Source of the DNA: Sinorhizobium fredii USDA 257
Lineage (GTDB): Bacteria > Pseudomonadota > Alphaproteobacteria > Rhizobiales > Rhizobiaceae
DNA: 64,000 nucleotides
Reading direction: 5' to 3'
NCBI RefSeq assembly: GCF_000265205.3
Contig: NC_018000.1
Span: 3,162,001 to 3,226,000 of the forward strand
This document shows positions 46,966 to 56,619 of this stretch, piece by piece (the first letter of the stretch is position 1; every line of letters starts with the position of its first letter). The notes beneath the pieces were generated by a model. The model was not told the DNA's origin. It was given only the letters and a program-made list of their open reading frames with translations, and did not search any database. A program made the position numbers and the translations under genes.

Positions 46966-48012
46966 TCAGTTGACTCTTGTTCCCTGCGCAGAAAACAGAT
47001 GCAGCTTCGCGAGATTCGGGGCGATATGCACTGGCTGACCGGGTTCGAGATCGATCCGGTCGCGCAACACCAGGTTGGCATCCGCCGATCCGAGCTTCAC
47101 GAGGACGTGCGTTTCGGAGCCGGTCGGTTCGACGACCGACACCGTCGCCGGCACGCCGTCGGTGGCGATGGCGAGATGTTCCGGGCGGACGCCATAGACT
47201 TCCGCCTGAGCGCCCCGATAATCGGCAGGCAGCGGCAGCGAGAGGCCGTCACGCGTGACGAACCGACCATCGCCGATCGCGCCCTCGAAAAGGTTCATTG
47301 CCGGCGAGCCGATGAAGGTCGCGACGAAGGTGTTGACCGGACGGTCGTAAAGCTCGAGCGGCTTGCCGATCTGCTCGACCTTGCCGCCGCGCATCACGAC
47401 GATCCGGTCCGCCATGGTCATCGCTTCGATCTGGTCGTGAGTGACATAGACGGTCGTCGTCTTCAGACGCTGGTGCAGGTCCTTGATCTCGGCCCGCATG
47501 GTGACGCGCAGCTTGGCGTCGAGGTTCGACAATGGTTCGTCGAACAGGAAGACCTGCGGATGGCGGACGATCGCCCGCCCCATGGCGACGCGCTGGCGCT
47601 GGCCGCCCGACAATTGCTTCGGCAGGCGATCGAGAAAGGGTTCGAGGGCAAGGATGTCGGCCGCCTCCCGGACGCGTTTCTCGATTGCCGCCTTGCCTTC
47701 GCCCTTGAGCTTCAGCGCGAAGCCCATGTTCTCGGCGACCGTCATATGCGGATAGAGCGCATAGCTCTGGAACACCATGGCGATGTCGCGCTCCTTTGGC
47801 GCCACGTCATTGACGACGCGGCCGCCGATACGGATCTCGCCGGCGCTGATGTCCTCGAGCCCGGCGAGCATGCGCAACAGGGTCGACTTGCCACAGCCGG
47901 AGGGACCGACGAGCGTGACGAACTCGCCATCTTCGATATCAACCGAGACGCCGTGGATCACCGGCACGGCGCCGTACTGCTTGCGCACCTGTTCGATCGT
48001 GACGGATGCCAT
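46966..48012 (-). CDS. Sugar ABC transporter ATPase (MalK/UgpC type)
   Basis: ATP-binding subunit of 348 residues for a carbohydrate importer. Walker A GPSGCGKSTLLRM, Q-loop MVFQSYALYPHMTV, signature QLSGGQRQRVAMGRA, Walker B VFLFDEPLSNLD, and switch His in YVTHDQIEAM; the last 110 residues form the OB/TOBE domain typical of MalK (VYGVRPEHLAI). It is the last gene of the lacI-ABC-GH32 operon, 18 bp after the hydrolase gene. Confidence 0.93.
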   Translation of the reverse strand: MASVTIEQVRKQYGAVPVIHGVSVDIEDGEFVTLVGPSGCGKSTLLRMLAGLEDISAGEIRIGGRVVNDVAPKERDIAMVFQSYALYPHMTVAENMGFALKLKGEGKAAIEKRVREAADILALEPFLDRLPKQLSGGQRQRVAMGRAIVRHPQVFLFDEPLSNLDAKLRVTMRAEIKDLHQRLKTTTVYVTHDQIEAMTMADRIVVMRGGKVEQIGKPLELYDRPVNTFVATFIGSPAMNLFEGAIGDGRFVTRDGLSLPLPADYRGAQAEVYGVRPEHLAIATDGVPATVSVVEPTGSETHVLVKLGSADANLVLRDRIDLEPGQPVHIAPNLAKLHLFSAQGTRVN

Positions 48013-48030
48013 GGGTTTCCTCCCTTCGTT

Positions 48031-49749
48031 TCAGAGCTTGAGCTGCCAGATGCTGGCGGCTGCGACATTGCCTTTTGGCGCGATCAGACGCGCCGAGCGA
48101 ACGCCCTCGAATCCCGGCAGGCGCTTCGTGCCCGTCCAGCGGCCGTTGTCGGCGAAAACCTCGATCGAGCCCTTGTCAAGGAAGATGCGCAGCATCGAGG
48201 GGCGCGCCCCCATCGCGATGTAGCGGGGCAGCCATTTTCCGTCCGGCACGTCGTAGAGGATGCTCAGGCCCTCGTGATCCAGCCTGAGGCCGAGTTCGAC
48301 TTCCGGATGCTCGAATTCGATGTCGAAGTCTGCCCCGGTCACTGCCAGATCGAGGACGATCTCGACGGCTCCGTTGCCAAGCTCGACCGTTTCGCCGGTA
48401 ACCAGCCGGTTCTCGTCGACAAGCTGCTGGCGCAGGCTGTCGACGGCCTCGACCGGAGGCGTGAGCAGCGCACCGTCCTTGAGCAGGACGCGCCGGGGGA
48501 GCGTCATGGCCGCCGGGAAATCGATCTTCTTGGAGATGTCCGTCCAGTTCGCAAGCCATGCGATCCCCACTGGGCCGTCACGGTCGACGAAGGCCTGCAA
48601 GGCATAGGCGTCGGTCCCGAAATCGAGTTCCTGTTCAAATTCCTTGTCAAAGCTCCGGCCATCGAAGCGGCCGACGGTCGCGATGGTGATGTTGCGGCGG
48701 CCGGTCGCCGGATCGCGGCTGGTCAAGAGGCCGAAGACGAGCGCCCAACGGGTTTGCGGATCATCGGCCGGGCCGAGCGGCACGATGCATGGGCATTCGG
48801 CTGCTGTCATGCCGAAACGGTCCTCGCGGTGCAGGATCCCGACGAAGCTCCAACCGCCCGCCGCGTCCAGATCGGCCGTCTCATAGAGCAGGATGACGCC
48901 GCCGGCGTGGTCGCGGCTGCCGAGAAGCATTTTCCAGCGGCCGTCCGGCGCCTTGACCACATAGGGGTCGCGAAAGTCGAGTGTCAGGTCCAGGTCCGCC
49001 GGGCGCTCGGGAAGAATGATCTCGGCGGGGCCGACCGTGATCTGGTCGCGACTGATAGTAGTCAATTGGATCTGCTCCTCCGGCGCGCGATCCTTGACCT
49101 GCTCGGTGAAGAAGACGCGGATGCCCGGCTCCTCACCCGCAAGTGGAATGGCCGAACCGGAGAACGCGCCGCCGCGGCCATCCGCACGCGCTAAAAGTTC
49201 CGTCGAGGGGAAGAGGAAGATCGGCAGGTGCGTCCAGCGCAGATAGTCTTCTGAGACCGCATGGCCCCAATGCATCGTGTTCCAGCGCAGGCTATGCGGA
49301 TAGTGCTGATAGAAGAGATGAACCTTGTCGCCGAAGCGGCCGAAGCCGTTCGGGTCGTTCATCCAGCCGAAGGGCGGGCGGAAGTGGTAGCTGTCGGGAA
49401 TGGCGGGTGCGGCATTCGCTTCGCCACTGAAAAGCACATGAATACCTTTGTCCAGGACGTCTCTCTCCGAGAAGGCATAGACCACCGAAAGGAGCGTCGT
49501 TGCGGCATCATAGGTGAGTGTCGTTTCACCGCCGGCATCGAGCACCAGTGTCTGGAACTCAAATTCCTCGGCGTTGTGCGCTGTGAGCCGGGCGATTTCG
49601 CGCCCTTCCTGGCTGGCGCGCAGCTCTGCCGGCGTTCCCGCGTCGGCGGCCTTCACCCACGCATGAATTGTAGTGCCAACGCGAAGGATGGCGCTCAGTG
49701 TCTTACCGCCGGCGCCGAGAAGCGAGGAGGGGTTTGCATGAGTTGTCAT
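48031..49749 (-). CDS. GH32 beta-fructosidase
   Basis: Glycoside hydrolase family 32 enzyme of 572 residues (sucrase, levanase or inulinase group). Family motifs: FGWMNDPNGFGRFGDKVHLF with the nucleophile Asp, LDFRDPYV (the RDP motif) and AAECPCIVPLG with the acid/base Glu. An N-terminal extension of about 115 residues precedes the propeller, and a C-terminal beta-sandwich follows. There is no signal peptide, so the substrate is hydrolysed in the cytoplasm after ABC import: probably sucrose, a raffinose-type sugar or fructo-oligosaccharide. It lies 3 bp from the permease gene, inside the transport operon. Confidence 0.92.
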   Translation of the reverse strand: MTTHANPSSLLGAGGKTLSAILRVGTTIHAWVKAADAGTPAELRASQEGREIARLTAHNAEEFEFQTLVLDAGGETTLTYDAATTLLSVVYAFSERDVLDKGIHVLFSGEANAAPAIPDSYHFRPPFGWMNDPNGFGRFGDKVHLFYQHYPHSLRWNTMHWGHAVSEDYLRWTHLPIFLFPSTELLARADGRGGAFSGSAIPLAGEEPGIRVFFTEQVKDRAPEEQIQLTTISRDQITVGPAEIILPERPADLDLTLDFRDPYVVKAPDGRWKMLLGSRDHAGGVILLYETADLDAAGGWSFVGILHREDRFGMTAAECPCIVPLGPADDPQTRWALVFGLLTSRDPATGRRNITIATVGRFDGRSFDKEFEQELDFGTDAYALQAFVDRDGPVGIAWLANWTDISKKIDFPAAMTLPRRVLLKDGALLTPPVEAVDSLRQQLVDENRLVTGETVELGNGAVEIVLDLAVTGADFDIEFEHPEVELGLRLDHEGLSILYDVPDGKWLPRYIAMGARPSMLRIFLDKGSIEVFADNGRWTGTKRLPGFEGVRSARLIAPKGNVAAASIWQLKL

Positions 49750-49752
49750 TGA

Positions 49753-50646
49753 TCAACCTTTCACGGCGGAGCCAACGAAGGAGCTTACGAACCAGCGCTG
49801 GAAAACGAGATAGAGGGCGAGGATGGGGATCATCATCAGGACGGATGCTGCCATGGCTCGATCCCAATAAATGCTGTCCTGTCCGAAGAAGGTTGCGATG
49901 GCGACGGAGATCGGCCGGGCATAATCGGTCTGAGTCACCAGGATCGGCCAGAGATACTGGTTCCAGCTCTCTATCCCCATGAGGATGGAGACGGTGGCGA
50001 GGGCCGGCAGGCTCAGTGGCAGGAAGATCGACCGGTAAATGCGGAACACCGACGCGCCGTCCATCTCGGCCGCTTCGAAGAGCTCCTTCGGAAGCTGGGC
50101 GAAGAACTGGTAGAACAGGAAGATGTAGAGTGGACTTGCGACCCAGGGCACGATCTGCACCGTGAAGGTATCGGTTATACCCGCGCGCGACACCATGATG
50201 ACGAGCGGCATGATGATGCTCTCCTGCGGTATGACGTAGAGCGCGATGACGAGGGAAAGGATCAGCGCACGGCCGCGCAGCGAGCCCCAGGCGAGCACGA
50301 AGCCGGCCATCGAATTGATGATCAGACCGGCGCCGACAGTGGTCGCCAGGATGATTAGCGAATTCAGGAGATAGCGGCCGAAGGCAAGTTCGCCGGAGAG
50401 GTTGCCGACCTCCGCGAAATTCGAGAGCGTCGGGTTCGACACCCAGAAGGCGCGGAAGCTGCCCATGTCGGCCAGGATCTGGAAGCGGTCGTCCTTAAGG
50501 CTGGCAATAACGAGCATGAAGAGTGGCGAGACGATCACGAGGGCGATGACGAAGATGCAGGCCGTCTGGACGATGCGCAGCGAACCGATCGCTGAGCGCT
50601 CGCGCTTTGCCTCAGTCTCGAATGTGGAAATGACGAGATCAGACAT
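49753..50646 (-). CDS. Sugar ABC permease (MalG type)
   Basis: Inner-membrane permease of 297 residues with six membrane segments. The EAA loop that docks to the ATPase is PKELFEAAEMDGASVFRIYR. The N-terminus is short and basic before segment 1 (ACIFVIALVIVSPLFMLVIA). It overlaps the other permease gene by 8 bases. Confidence 0.92.
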   Translation of the reverse strand: MSDLVISTFETEAKRERSAIGSLRIVQTACIFVIALVIVSPLFMLVIASLKDDRFQILADMGSFRAFWVSNPTLSNFAEVGNLSGELAFGRYLLNSLIILATTVGAGLIINSMAGFVLAWGSLRGRALILSLVIALYVIPQESIIMPLVIMVSRAGITDTFTVQIVPWVASPLYIFLFYQFFAQLPKELFEAAEMDGASVFRIYRSIFLPLSLPALATVSILMGIESWNQYLWPILVTQTDYARPISVAIATFFGQDSIYWDRAMAASVLMMIPILALYLVFQRWFVSSFVGSAVKG

Positions 50647-51577
50647 CGAAACGCCTCAGAAGTTGACGCTGCACGAGCGCGATGATGAGAACGATCACGA
50701 ACAGAATGACCGAGACGGCCGAGGCATAGCCGAGCTTCTGCTCTTCGAAGCCGGCGCGCACCATGTAGTGAACGACGGTTTCGGTGCTGCTCTTGGGGCC
50801 ACCCTGGGTGAGGATCGCGACCTGCGTGTAGAGCTTGAACGCCTGGATTGTCGTGATGACCAGCACGAAGACGTGCGTAGGCCTCAAGCCAGGCATGGTG
50901 ACGTGCCAGAAGCGCTGGAAGGCATTGGCGCCGTCGATCCGGGCCGCGTCATAGAGCTCATCCGGAATGCCCTGAAGGCCGGCGAGGTAGACGATCATCT
51001 GGAAGCCATAGGCTTGCCAGGCGGAGAGCAGCACGATCGAGAACATCGCCCAGTTGGGGTCACCCAGCCAGTCGATTGGCTGGATGCGGCCGCCGGAAAG
51101 AAAGCCGATGATCTGGTTTAGTGGCCCCGTCGGGTATTGGAACAGCGTTCCCCATATCACGCAGACGACGACCATCGAAGTGATCGCAGGCAGGAAGAAC
51201 AGCCCGCGGAAGAAATTACGCAATGGCAGCTTCTGGTGCAAGAGCAAGGCGGTCGCGAAGGCCAGCCCGCATTGCACCGGCAGGATCCAGAAGGTGAAGC
51301 GCGAAACGTTCCAGAGCGACGTCCAGAACAGGTCGTCCTTGAAGATCCGCAGGAAATTGGTCAAGCCGATGAAGCGGACGGGTGTCGGACGCGGCACCAA
51401 GGGTTGATTGGTCATCGCCGTCCAGAACGACAGAAGGAAGGGCACGATCAGGAAGATCGTCAGCAGCGCCACGGCGGGCGCGAGCATGCCGATCTCCTGG
51501 AACAGGCGCCCTCTGTCCCTGCGCCGGGCAGGGCGCGCGAGCGCCGTTGCCGGCAGCGCCGGTTGCTGCAAGGTCAT
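50639..51577 (-). CDS. Sugar ABC permease (MalF type)
   Basis: Inner-membrane permease of 312 residues with six membrane segments and the EAA loop PDELYDAARIDGANAFQRFW. The ATG at 51577 has GAGGAGGAG upstream; a longer frame to 51676 adds a low-complexity Ala/Arg stretch without a ribosome site. It pairs with the MalG-type permease next to it. Confidence 0.92.
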   Translation of the reverse strand: MTLQQPALPATALARPARRRDRGRLFQEIGMLAPAVALLTIFLIVPFLLSFWTAMTNQPLVPRPTPVRFIGLTNFLRIFKDDLFWTSLWNVSRFTFWILPVQCGLAFATALLLHQKLPLRNFFRGLFFLPAITSMVVVCVIWGTLFQYPTGPLNQIIGFLSGGRIQPIDWLGDPNWAMFSIVLLSAWQAYGFQMIVYLAGLQGIPDELYDAARIDGANAFQRFWHVTMPGLRPTHVFVLVITTIQAFKLYTQVAILTQGGPKSSTETVVHYMVRAGFEEQKLGYASAVSVILFVIVLIIALVQRQLLRRFDV

Positions 51578-51679
51578 GATCTCCTCCTCACTAATCGCGT
51601 CATCTGTCGCCGGCCGTGCGACGACGGCCATCGGTCGCGCGGGCCTCGCGGCATGCGCGGCCGCGAGGCCGCTCATTCG

Positions 51680-52975
51680 TTATTGCTGTTCGTCGAAGGG
51701 CGGGTAGCCGTCGTTTTCCTCGATGTCCTCGTCGATCTTCTCGGCCGCGGCGGTTAGCGCCGCCTTGACGTCGCCGCCATTGAAGATCTCATCGACGGCG
51801 CCCATGAAGGCGGAGGTGATCGTCGGGTAAGCCGGATGCGGCGGCCGTGCGACCGCGGTCTTGGAGGCCTGCTCGAAGGCGAGGGCCATTGGACCGCCGG
51901 CGCTATACAATGGCGAATCCGCGGCAAAGCTCTTCAGGCCGGGATAAGCGGAATCATCCCGCGCGTAATCGCGATACTGCTTGTCCTTGAGCATGAAGCT
52001 CAAGAACTTGCCGGCGATGTCCGGATGCTCGGAGGCGGTCGTGATCCCCCAGATCCAGGTTCCGTTCGGGCTGGCGCCCTTCGGGCCGAACTTCGGCAGC
52101 GGCATGACGACGATGTCGTCCTTCATCGAGGCTGCGGCTTCCGCGTAGAACCAATGGCCACCGAATGCGAGCGCCGCAGGATGCCCTTCGGCAAAGAACT
52201 GGTTGGTGCCGGAGGACTGCGGCACGACCCAACCGTTCTTGACCCATTTCTGCATCATCGTCAGCGCATCGACGCAGGGATCGCTATCGAGCGTTCCCAC
52301 CGACTTCCAGGTCTTGCGGTCGATCAGGTCGCAGCCCGCCGATTGCAGGATCGGGCCGTAGGCATAGGTGATCCACTCGGTCTTGATGCCGTAGCCGCGG
52401 AATGTGTCGATCGGCCACTTGACCCCTTCGAGCTTCGACAGCTTTTCGAGATAGCCCTCGAATTCCTCGCGCGTCCACGCATCGCCCACCCCTTTCGGGA
52501 TGCGGGCGCCAATCGCTTCGAGGTATTTCCTGTTGCCGTAAAGGACGACCGAGGAGTCGGTGAGGCCGACGGCGTAGAGATCCTTGTCGATCGGATAGGT
52601 ACCCTGCGCGACGTTGGACTCGGTCATGTCGTCGAGAATGTCCTGGTCAATCAAAGGCTTGATCGGCTGGAGGTAGCCCGACCAGACATAGTTTGCGAGG
52701 AACGGCGCGTCGAGTTCCATGAGATCCGGCAACTGCTTGGACATAACGGCGGCGCTGAACTTCTCATTATAGGCGTCGTGCGGCGCGTAGATCAGCTCGA
52801 TGTCCACGTCCGGATTGGCCGCCTCGAAGCGCTTGGCAACCTCGCCGTAGGTGGTGACCCAGCCGGGGTCGCCCTGATGCATCATATGAATCACGGTCTT
52901 CGCCTCGGCATGGCTCATGACGACGCCAAAGGCCGCGGATGCCACAAGCATTGAAAGTAAACGATTACCCATCAT
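51680..52975 (-). CDS. Sugar ABC transporter substrate-binding protein
   Basis: Periplasmic extracellular-solute-binding protein family 1, 431 residues. Signal peptide LLSMLVASAAFGVVMSHAEA. Domain marks: VAKRFEAANPDVDIELIYAP, MELDAPFLANYVWSGYLQP, and late SAFMGAVDEIFNGGDVKAAL. The ATG at 52975 is five bases from GAGGAGGAG and is preferred to a GTG at 52981. The ligand is probably the fructose-containing sugar cleaved by the GH32 enzyme of the same operon. It lies 41 bp after lacI. Confidence 0.92.
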   Translation of the reverse strand: MMGNRLLSMLVASAAFGVVMSHAEAKTVIHMMHQGDPGWVTTYGEVAKRFEAANPDVDIELIYAPHDAYNEKFSAAVMSKQLPDLMELDAPFLANYVWSGYLQPIKPLIDQDILDDMTESNVAQGTYPIDKDLYAVGLTDSSVVLYGNRKYLEAIGARIPKGVGDAWTREEFEGYLEKLSKLEGVKWPIDTFRGYGIKTEWITYAYGPILQSAGCDLIDRKTWKSVGTLDSDPCVDALTMMQKWVKNGWVVPQSSGTNQFFAEGHPAALAFGGHWFYAEAAASMKDDIVVMPLPKFGPKGASPNGTWIWGITTASEHPDIAGKFLSFMLKDKQYRDYARDDSAYPGLKSFAADSPLYSAGGPMALAFEQASKTAVARPPHPAYPTITSAFMGAVDEIFNGGDVKAALTAAAEKIDEDIEENDGYPPFDEQQ

Positions 52976-53016
52976 AGTCACTCCTCCTCAACGGGTTTTT
53001 CACTCTGAAACTGTAT

Positions 53017-54021
53017 TCAAACGGATGACCGCTCCACCAATTGAAACGGCAGCTTTCGCACCTCGCCCGGCGCCGCATCGCTGGTCAGCAGAATGTCGGC
53101 CGCCATACGTCCCATCGCGCGATGCGGCAGGGCCATGGTCGTCAGAGGCGGATCGAGGCGAGAGGCGATGTCCACCTGATTGTCGAAGCTGGCGACGGCG
53201 ACATCATCCGGGATTTGTGCTCCGACTCGTCTGAGTGCGGCATATACTTCCATCGCGACGCGGTCGTTGCCGCACAGGATCGCGTCAGGCCGCTCCGTGC
53301 CGCTCATCAAATTGGTAACATGGGAAAGGACGAGGCTATGCGCCCTGTCGCTATAAATCGCGCGGCGCACCGCCGGCAGCACTTGGGAACCGACACCATC
53401 GAGCCCGGCATCGGCCAGAGCCTGGCGAAAACCGGCCTCGCGCAGTTCGCCGGCGAGCAGGCCCGGCAGGTTGATGAAAACGATGCTGCGGCGCCCGGCA
53501 TCGATCAGGTAGCTGGTGATCTCGTGGGCGGCGCCGACCTCGTCTGGCACCAGCGACGTCACCCGGTCGTTCGCATCGCGGCAATTGATCATCACGCCGA
53601 CCGTGCCGGTAAATTCTTCCGGTAGCGAGACGACCTTGTGATACATGGCCGCATAGGCGATCGCTCGCGGCCGGAAACGGCGGACTTCCTCGACGACGGA
53701 GGCGATGTCACGGCGGCCGGAGAGCGTCATCGCGAAGACGGCCATATCGGAGGTCCGGGCGGCGCCGTCGAGTCCCCGGATGATTTCGGTTGCAAAGGGC
53801 GAGGTGATCAATTCATCGGCAACGACGCCAATCAGCGGCATCCAGCCTTGGCGCATGCTGCGCGCGGCGAGATTGGTGACGTAGCCGAGTTCCTCGGCGA
53901 TCTCCTTGATGCGCTGCCGCGTATCGTCCGACATGCGGGCCGAGCCGCCGTGCAGGGCGCCCGAAACCGTCTTGACGGAAACGCCCGCGCGCTCGGCTAT
54001 GTCGCTCAAAGAAATCGTCAA
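53017..54021 (-). CDS. LacI-family transcriptional regulator
   Basis: Repressor of 334 residues. The N-terminal helix-turn-helix is SLSDIAERAGVSVKTVSGAL followed by the hinge VTNLAARSMRQG, and a periplasmic-binding-protein-like effector domain follows (PLIGVVADELITSPFATEI through PDDVAVASFDNQVDIASRL). The start codon appears to be TTG at 54021 with AAGGAA 5-10 bases upstream; no ATG fits the helix-turn-helix. It is the first gene of the sugar-uptake and GH32 operon, so it probably controls itself and the genes downstream through the operator just upstream, and it responds to the sugar. Confidence 0.92.
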   Translation of the reverse strand: MTISLSDIAERAGVSVKTVSGALHGGSARMSDDTRQRIKEIAEELGYVTNLAARSMRQGWMPLIGVVADELITSPFATEIIRGLDGAARTSDMAVFAMTLSGRRDIASVVEEVRRFRPRAIAYAAMYHKVVSLPEEFTGTVGVMINCRDANDRVTSLVPDEVGAAHEITSYLIDAGRRSIVFINLPGLLAGELREAGFRQALADAGLDGVGSQVLPAVRRAIYSDRAHSLVLSHVTNLMSGTERPDAILCGNDRVAMEVYAALRRVGAQIPDDVAVASFDNQVDIASRLDPPLTTMALPHRAMGRMAADILLTSDAAPGEVRKLPFQLVERSSV

Positions 54022-54029
54022 GACAGTTC

Positions 54030-54051
54030 CTTGGGTTAACGATTACTCAAG
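54030..54051. promoter_or_regulatory. LacI-family operator
   Basis: Twenty-two-base imperfect palindrome from CTTGGGTTAAC to GATTACTCAAG with the central CG typical of LacI/GalR operators; 8 of 11 positions pair. It ends 8 bp before the lacI start codon, so binding would block the ribosome-site region and the promoter. Confidence 0.65.
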
Positions 54052-54328
54052 CTAATACCACCGCCCACGGGCCAGAGTCAACCGCCGAGGGTGCCTGTTC
54101 ATACGGTCTGCTGCGTCCGCCGCTGCTGGCGAGTGGAGCAACAAGAGCCGCTCGTGACGATGCAACTTCCGCGGCAGAGCACCAAGGCCATATCTCTTAC
54201 GCTTTTCCCCGTTCTGGCCTATATTAGGAAGCATGAATTTCGACGAAAGGTAGAAGTGGGCAGGGAAAGCCCTGGCGTGGACCATCCTCCCGCTTTAGCC
54301 CGGTCGCGAACCAGAGGCCTGACGGCGA

Positions 54329-55699
54329 ATGTCCCGAATCCTCACCCTGGTGCTGTTCCTGCTGTCGGCCTTCGCGTTTCCAGTTCCATCTGTATCCGCG
54401 GCCGAGCGCGTCGCATTGGTCCTGCATGTGAACGGCGCCATCAGTCCGGCGACGGCCGAATATGTGATCCGGGGATTGCAGCGCGCCGAGGATCGCGGTG
54501 TGGCGCTGGTGGTTCTGCAGATGGATACGCCCGGCGGCCTCGACACGTCGATGCGGGACATCATCCGCGCCATCCTCGACTCCTCCGTGCCCGTCGCCAG
54601 TTTCGTCGCGCCGAGCGGCGCGAGGGCGGCGAGCGCCGGGACTTATATTCTTTACGCAAGCCATGTGGCGGCGATGGCGCCGGGAACCAATCTAGGCGCC
54701 GCGACACCGATCGCCATCGGGGGAGGGCTGTTCGGCGGCGACGAAGAGGACGGCGGCAAAGAGGCGTCCGACGAGCAAGGCAAGCCCGACGCTCCCAAGC
54801 AACCAACGAATGCCGGTGAGGCAAAACTGATCAACGATGCGGTGGCCTATATTCGCGGGCTTGCGGAATTGCGAAACCGCAACGCCGATTGGGCCGAGAA
54901 GGCGGTGCGCGAGGCCGCCAGCCTCTCTTCGGTCGCGGCGGTACGCGAGAAGGCTGTCGATTTCACGGCCGTTACCGTCGAGGACCTCCTGAAGCAAGCC
55001 CATGGCCGGACGGTCCGCATCGGCCAGGCCGATAACCGGCTCGATACGGCGGGGCTCTCCATCGAGGACGTGCTTCCCGACTGGCGCACGCGCCTGCTCT
55101 CGGTGATCACCGATCCAAACGTCGCGCTGCTGCTGATGATCGTCGGCATCTACGGGTTGATCTTCGAGTTCCTGACGCCCGGCACCGTGGTGCCGGGCAC
55201 GATCGGCGGTATCAGCCTCCTGCTCGGTCTCTACGCCCTGGCGGTGCTGCCGGTAAGCTATGCCGGCATCGGCCTGATCATGCTCGGCGTGGCGTTGCTG
55301 GTGGCCGAGGCGCACGCGCCGTCCTTTGGCGTCCTCGGGCTCGGCGGCGGGGTTGCCATCGTGCTCGGTGCCGCAATTCTGTTCGACACCGACGTACCGG
55401 GGTTGCAGGTGTCCTGGCCGGTTCTCGGCGGCGTGGCGATCGCAAGCCTGGCCTTCAGCTTCATTGTCGCCCGTCTCGCATTCGTTTCCCGCCGGCACAA
55501 GGTCGCCACGGGGGCCGAGCAGATGATCGGTATTTTCGGCAAGGTCGACACCTGGGCGGGCGCGGCGGGTTACGTCATCGCGCATGGGGAGCGCTGGAGC
55601 GCAGTGAGCAGCGAGCCGCTCGGCCCCGGCGAGGACGTGATGGTCGTCGGCCGCGACGGGTTGACGCTCGAAGTCGAGCGCCGAGCAAAACGAAGCTAG
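54329..55699 (+). CDS. NfeD-family membrane serine protease (long form)
   Basis: Membrane protein of 456 residues. Signal/anchor at 1-24, then a ClpP-like protease domain with catalytic Ser102 in [10 protein letters not shown] and a Lys in [18 protein letters not shown]; then four or five membrane segments (about 260-390) and a C-terminal OB fold of about 65 residues ([12 protein letters not shown] to [10 protein letters not shown]). A Gly/Glu/Asp-rich insertion sits at about 130-160. Long NfeD proteins typically pair with a slipin encoded next door, as here (16 bp), and cleave its hydrophobic C-terminus. The role is probably membrane quality control. Confidence 0.9.
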   Translation: MSRILTLVLFLLSAFAFPVPSVSAAERVALVLHVNGAISPATAEYVIRGLQRAEDRGVALVVLQMDTPGGLDTSMRDIIRAILDSSVPVASFVAPSGARAASAGTYILYASHVAAMAPGTNLGAATPIAIGGGLFGGDEEDGGKEASDEQGKPDAPKQPTNAGEAKLINDAVAYIRGLAELRNRNADWAEKAVREAASLSSVAAVREKAVDFTAVTVEDLLKQAHGRTVRIGQADNRLDTAGLSIEDVLPDWRTRLLSVITDPNVALLLMIVGIYGLIFEFLTPGTVVPGTIGGISLLLGLYALAVLPVSYAGIGLIMLGVALLVAEAHAPSFGVLGLGGGVAIVLGAAILFDTDVPGLQVSWPVLGGVAIASLAFSFIVARLAFVSRRHKVATGAEQMIGIFGKVDTWAGAAGYVIAHGERWSAVSSEPLGPGEDVMVVGRDGLTLEVERRAKRS

Positions 55700-55715
55700 G
55701 AAGGGGAGGAAATTG

Positions 55716-56489
55716 ATGCCCTTGTTTGGAAGTCTTGTTCCGCTCGCCGCGGCTCTGTTTCTTCTGCTGATCGTCATCGCCTATGCGATCCGGATCCTCC
55801 GGGAATACGAGCGCGGCGTCATCTTCACCCTCGGCCGCTTCACCGGCGTCAAGGGGCCGGGTCTCATCCTGCTCGTTCCCTATGTGCAACAGATGGTGCG
55901 CGTCGATCTCAGGACCCGGGTGCTCGACGTGCCGAGTCAGGACGTTATCTCGCATGACAACGTTTCGGTCCGGGTCAGTGCTGTCATCTACTTTCGCGTG
56001 ATCGATGCGGAGAAATCGACGATCCAGGTCGAGGACTTCATGGCGGCGACGAGCCAGCTGGCCCAGACGACCTTGCGATCGGTGCTCGGCAAGCACGACC
56101 TCGACGAGATGCTGGCGGAGCGCGACCGGCTAAACGACGACATCCAGAAGATCCTCGACGTGCAGACTGATGCCTGGGGCATCAAGGTCGCGACCGTCGA
56201 GATCAAGCATGTCGACATCAACGAATCGATGATCCGGGCGATCGCCCGCCAGGCGGAGGCCGAACGCGAGCGGCGCGCCAAGGTCATCAATGCCGAGGGT
56301 GAGCAGCAGGCGGCGGCGAAACTGCTCGAGGCGGCGCAAATCCTTGCTCGCCAGCCACAGGCCATGCAGTTGCGCTACCTGAGCACGCTCAACGTCATCG
56401 CCGGCGAGAAGAATTCGACGATCATTTTCCCCTTCCCGATGGAACTCGCCGAGCTGCTCGCAGCCAAGACCGGAGGGCAGACCAAGTAG
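55716..56489 (+). CDS. Slipin (stomatin/prohibitin SPFH family)
   Basis: Membrane-anchored SPFH protein of 257 residues. One membrane segment ([20 protein letters not shown]) is followed by the SPFH domain: [40 protein letters not shown] and the long helix [20 protein letters not shown], ending in ELLAAKTGG. It oligomerises into membrane microdomain complexes. The ATG at 55716 has GGGGAGG upstream; an overlapping TTG at 55713 is less likely. Pair with NfeD. Confidence 0.92.
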   Translation: MPLFGSLVPLAAALFLLLIVIAYAIRILREYERGVIFTLGRFTGVKGPGLILLVPYVQQMVRVDLRTRVLDVPSQDVISHDNVSVRVSAVIYFRVIDAEKSTIQVEDFMAATSQLAQTTLRSVLGKHDLDEMLAERDRLNDDIQKILDVQTDAWGIKVATVEIKHVDINESMIRAIARQAEAERERRAKVINAEGEQQAAAKLLEAAQILARQPQAMQLRYLSTLNVIAGEKNSTIIFPFPMELAELLAAKTGGQTK

Positions 56490-56498
56490 ACGACTACA

Positions 56499-56600
56499 GC
56501 GCCGTGCGTCTTATCAGACGCACAAAGGACGCTGTAAGACTTTGAAGCGCTGCATGTTTTTCTCCTCAAAGCGGCTTCGATTTAAGGAGACATGCAGCAG
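56499..56600 (+). repeat. Structured intergenic repeat, copy 2
   Basis: About 102 bp resembling 31861-31955. Begins with a perfect hairpin GTGCGTCT-TATC-AGACGCAC, then CTTTGAAGCGCTGCATGTTT, and ends AAGGAGACATGCAGCAG; CTGCATGT and ACATGCAG can pair around the middle. It begins 9 bp after the slipin stop codon. Confidence 0.65.
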
Positions 56601-56619
56601 CGGCCGGACCGTCACCGCG

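Noticed and set aside
46744-49194. An open frame of 816 codons on the plus strand across the sugar ATPase and GH32 genes
   Set aside because: It is the antisense shadow of two well-supported genes; high-GC codon use removes stops on the other strand. No family signature in its translation.
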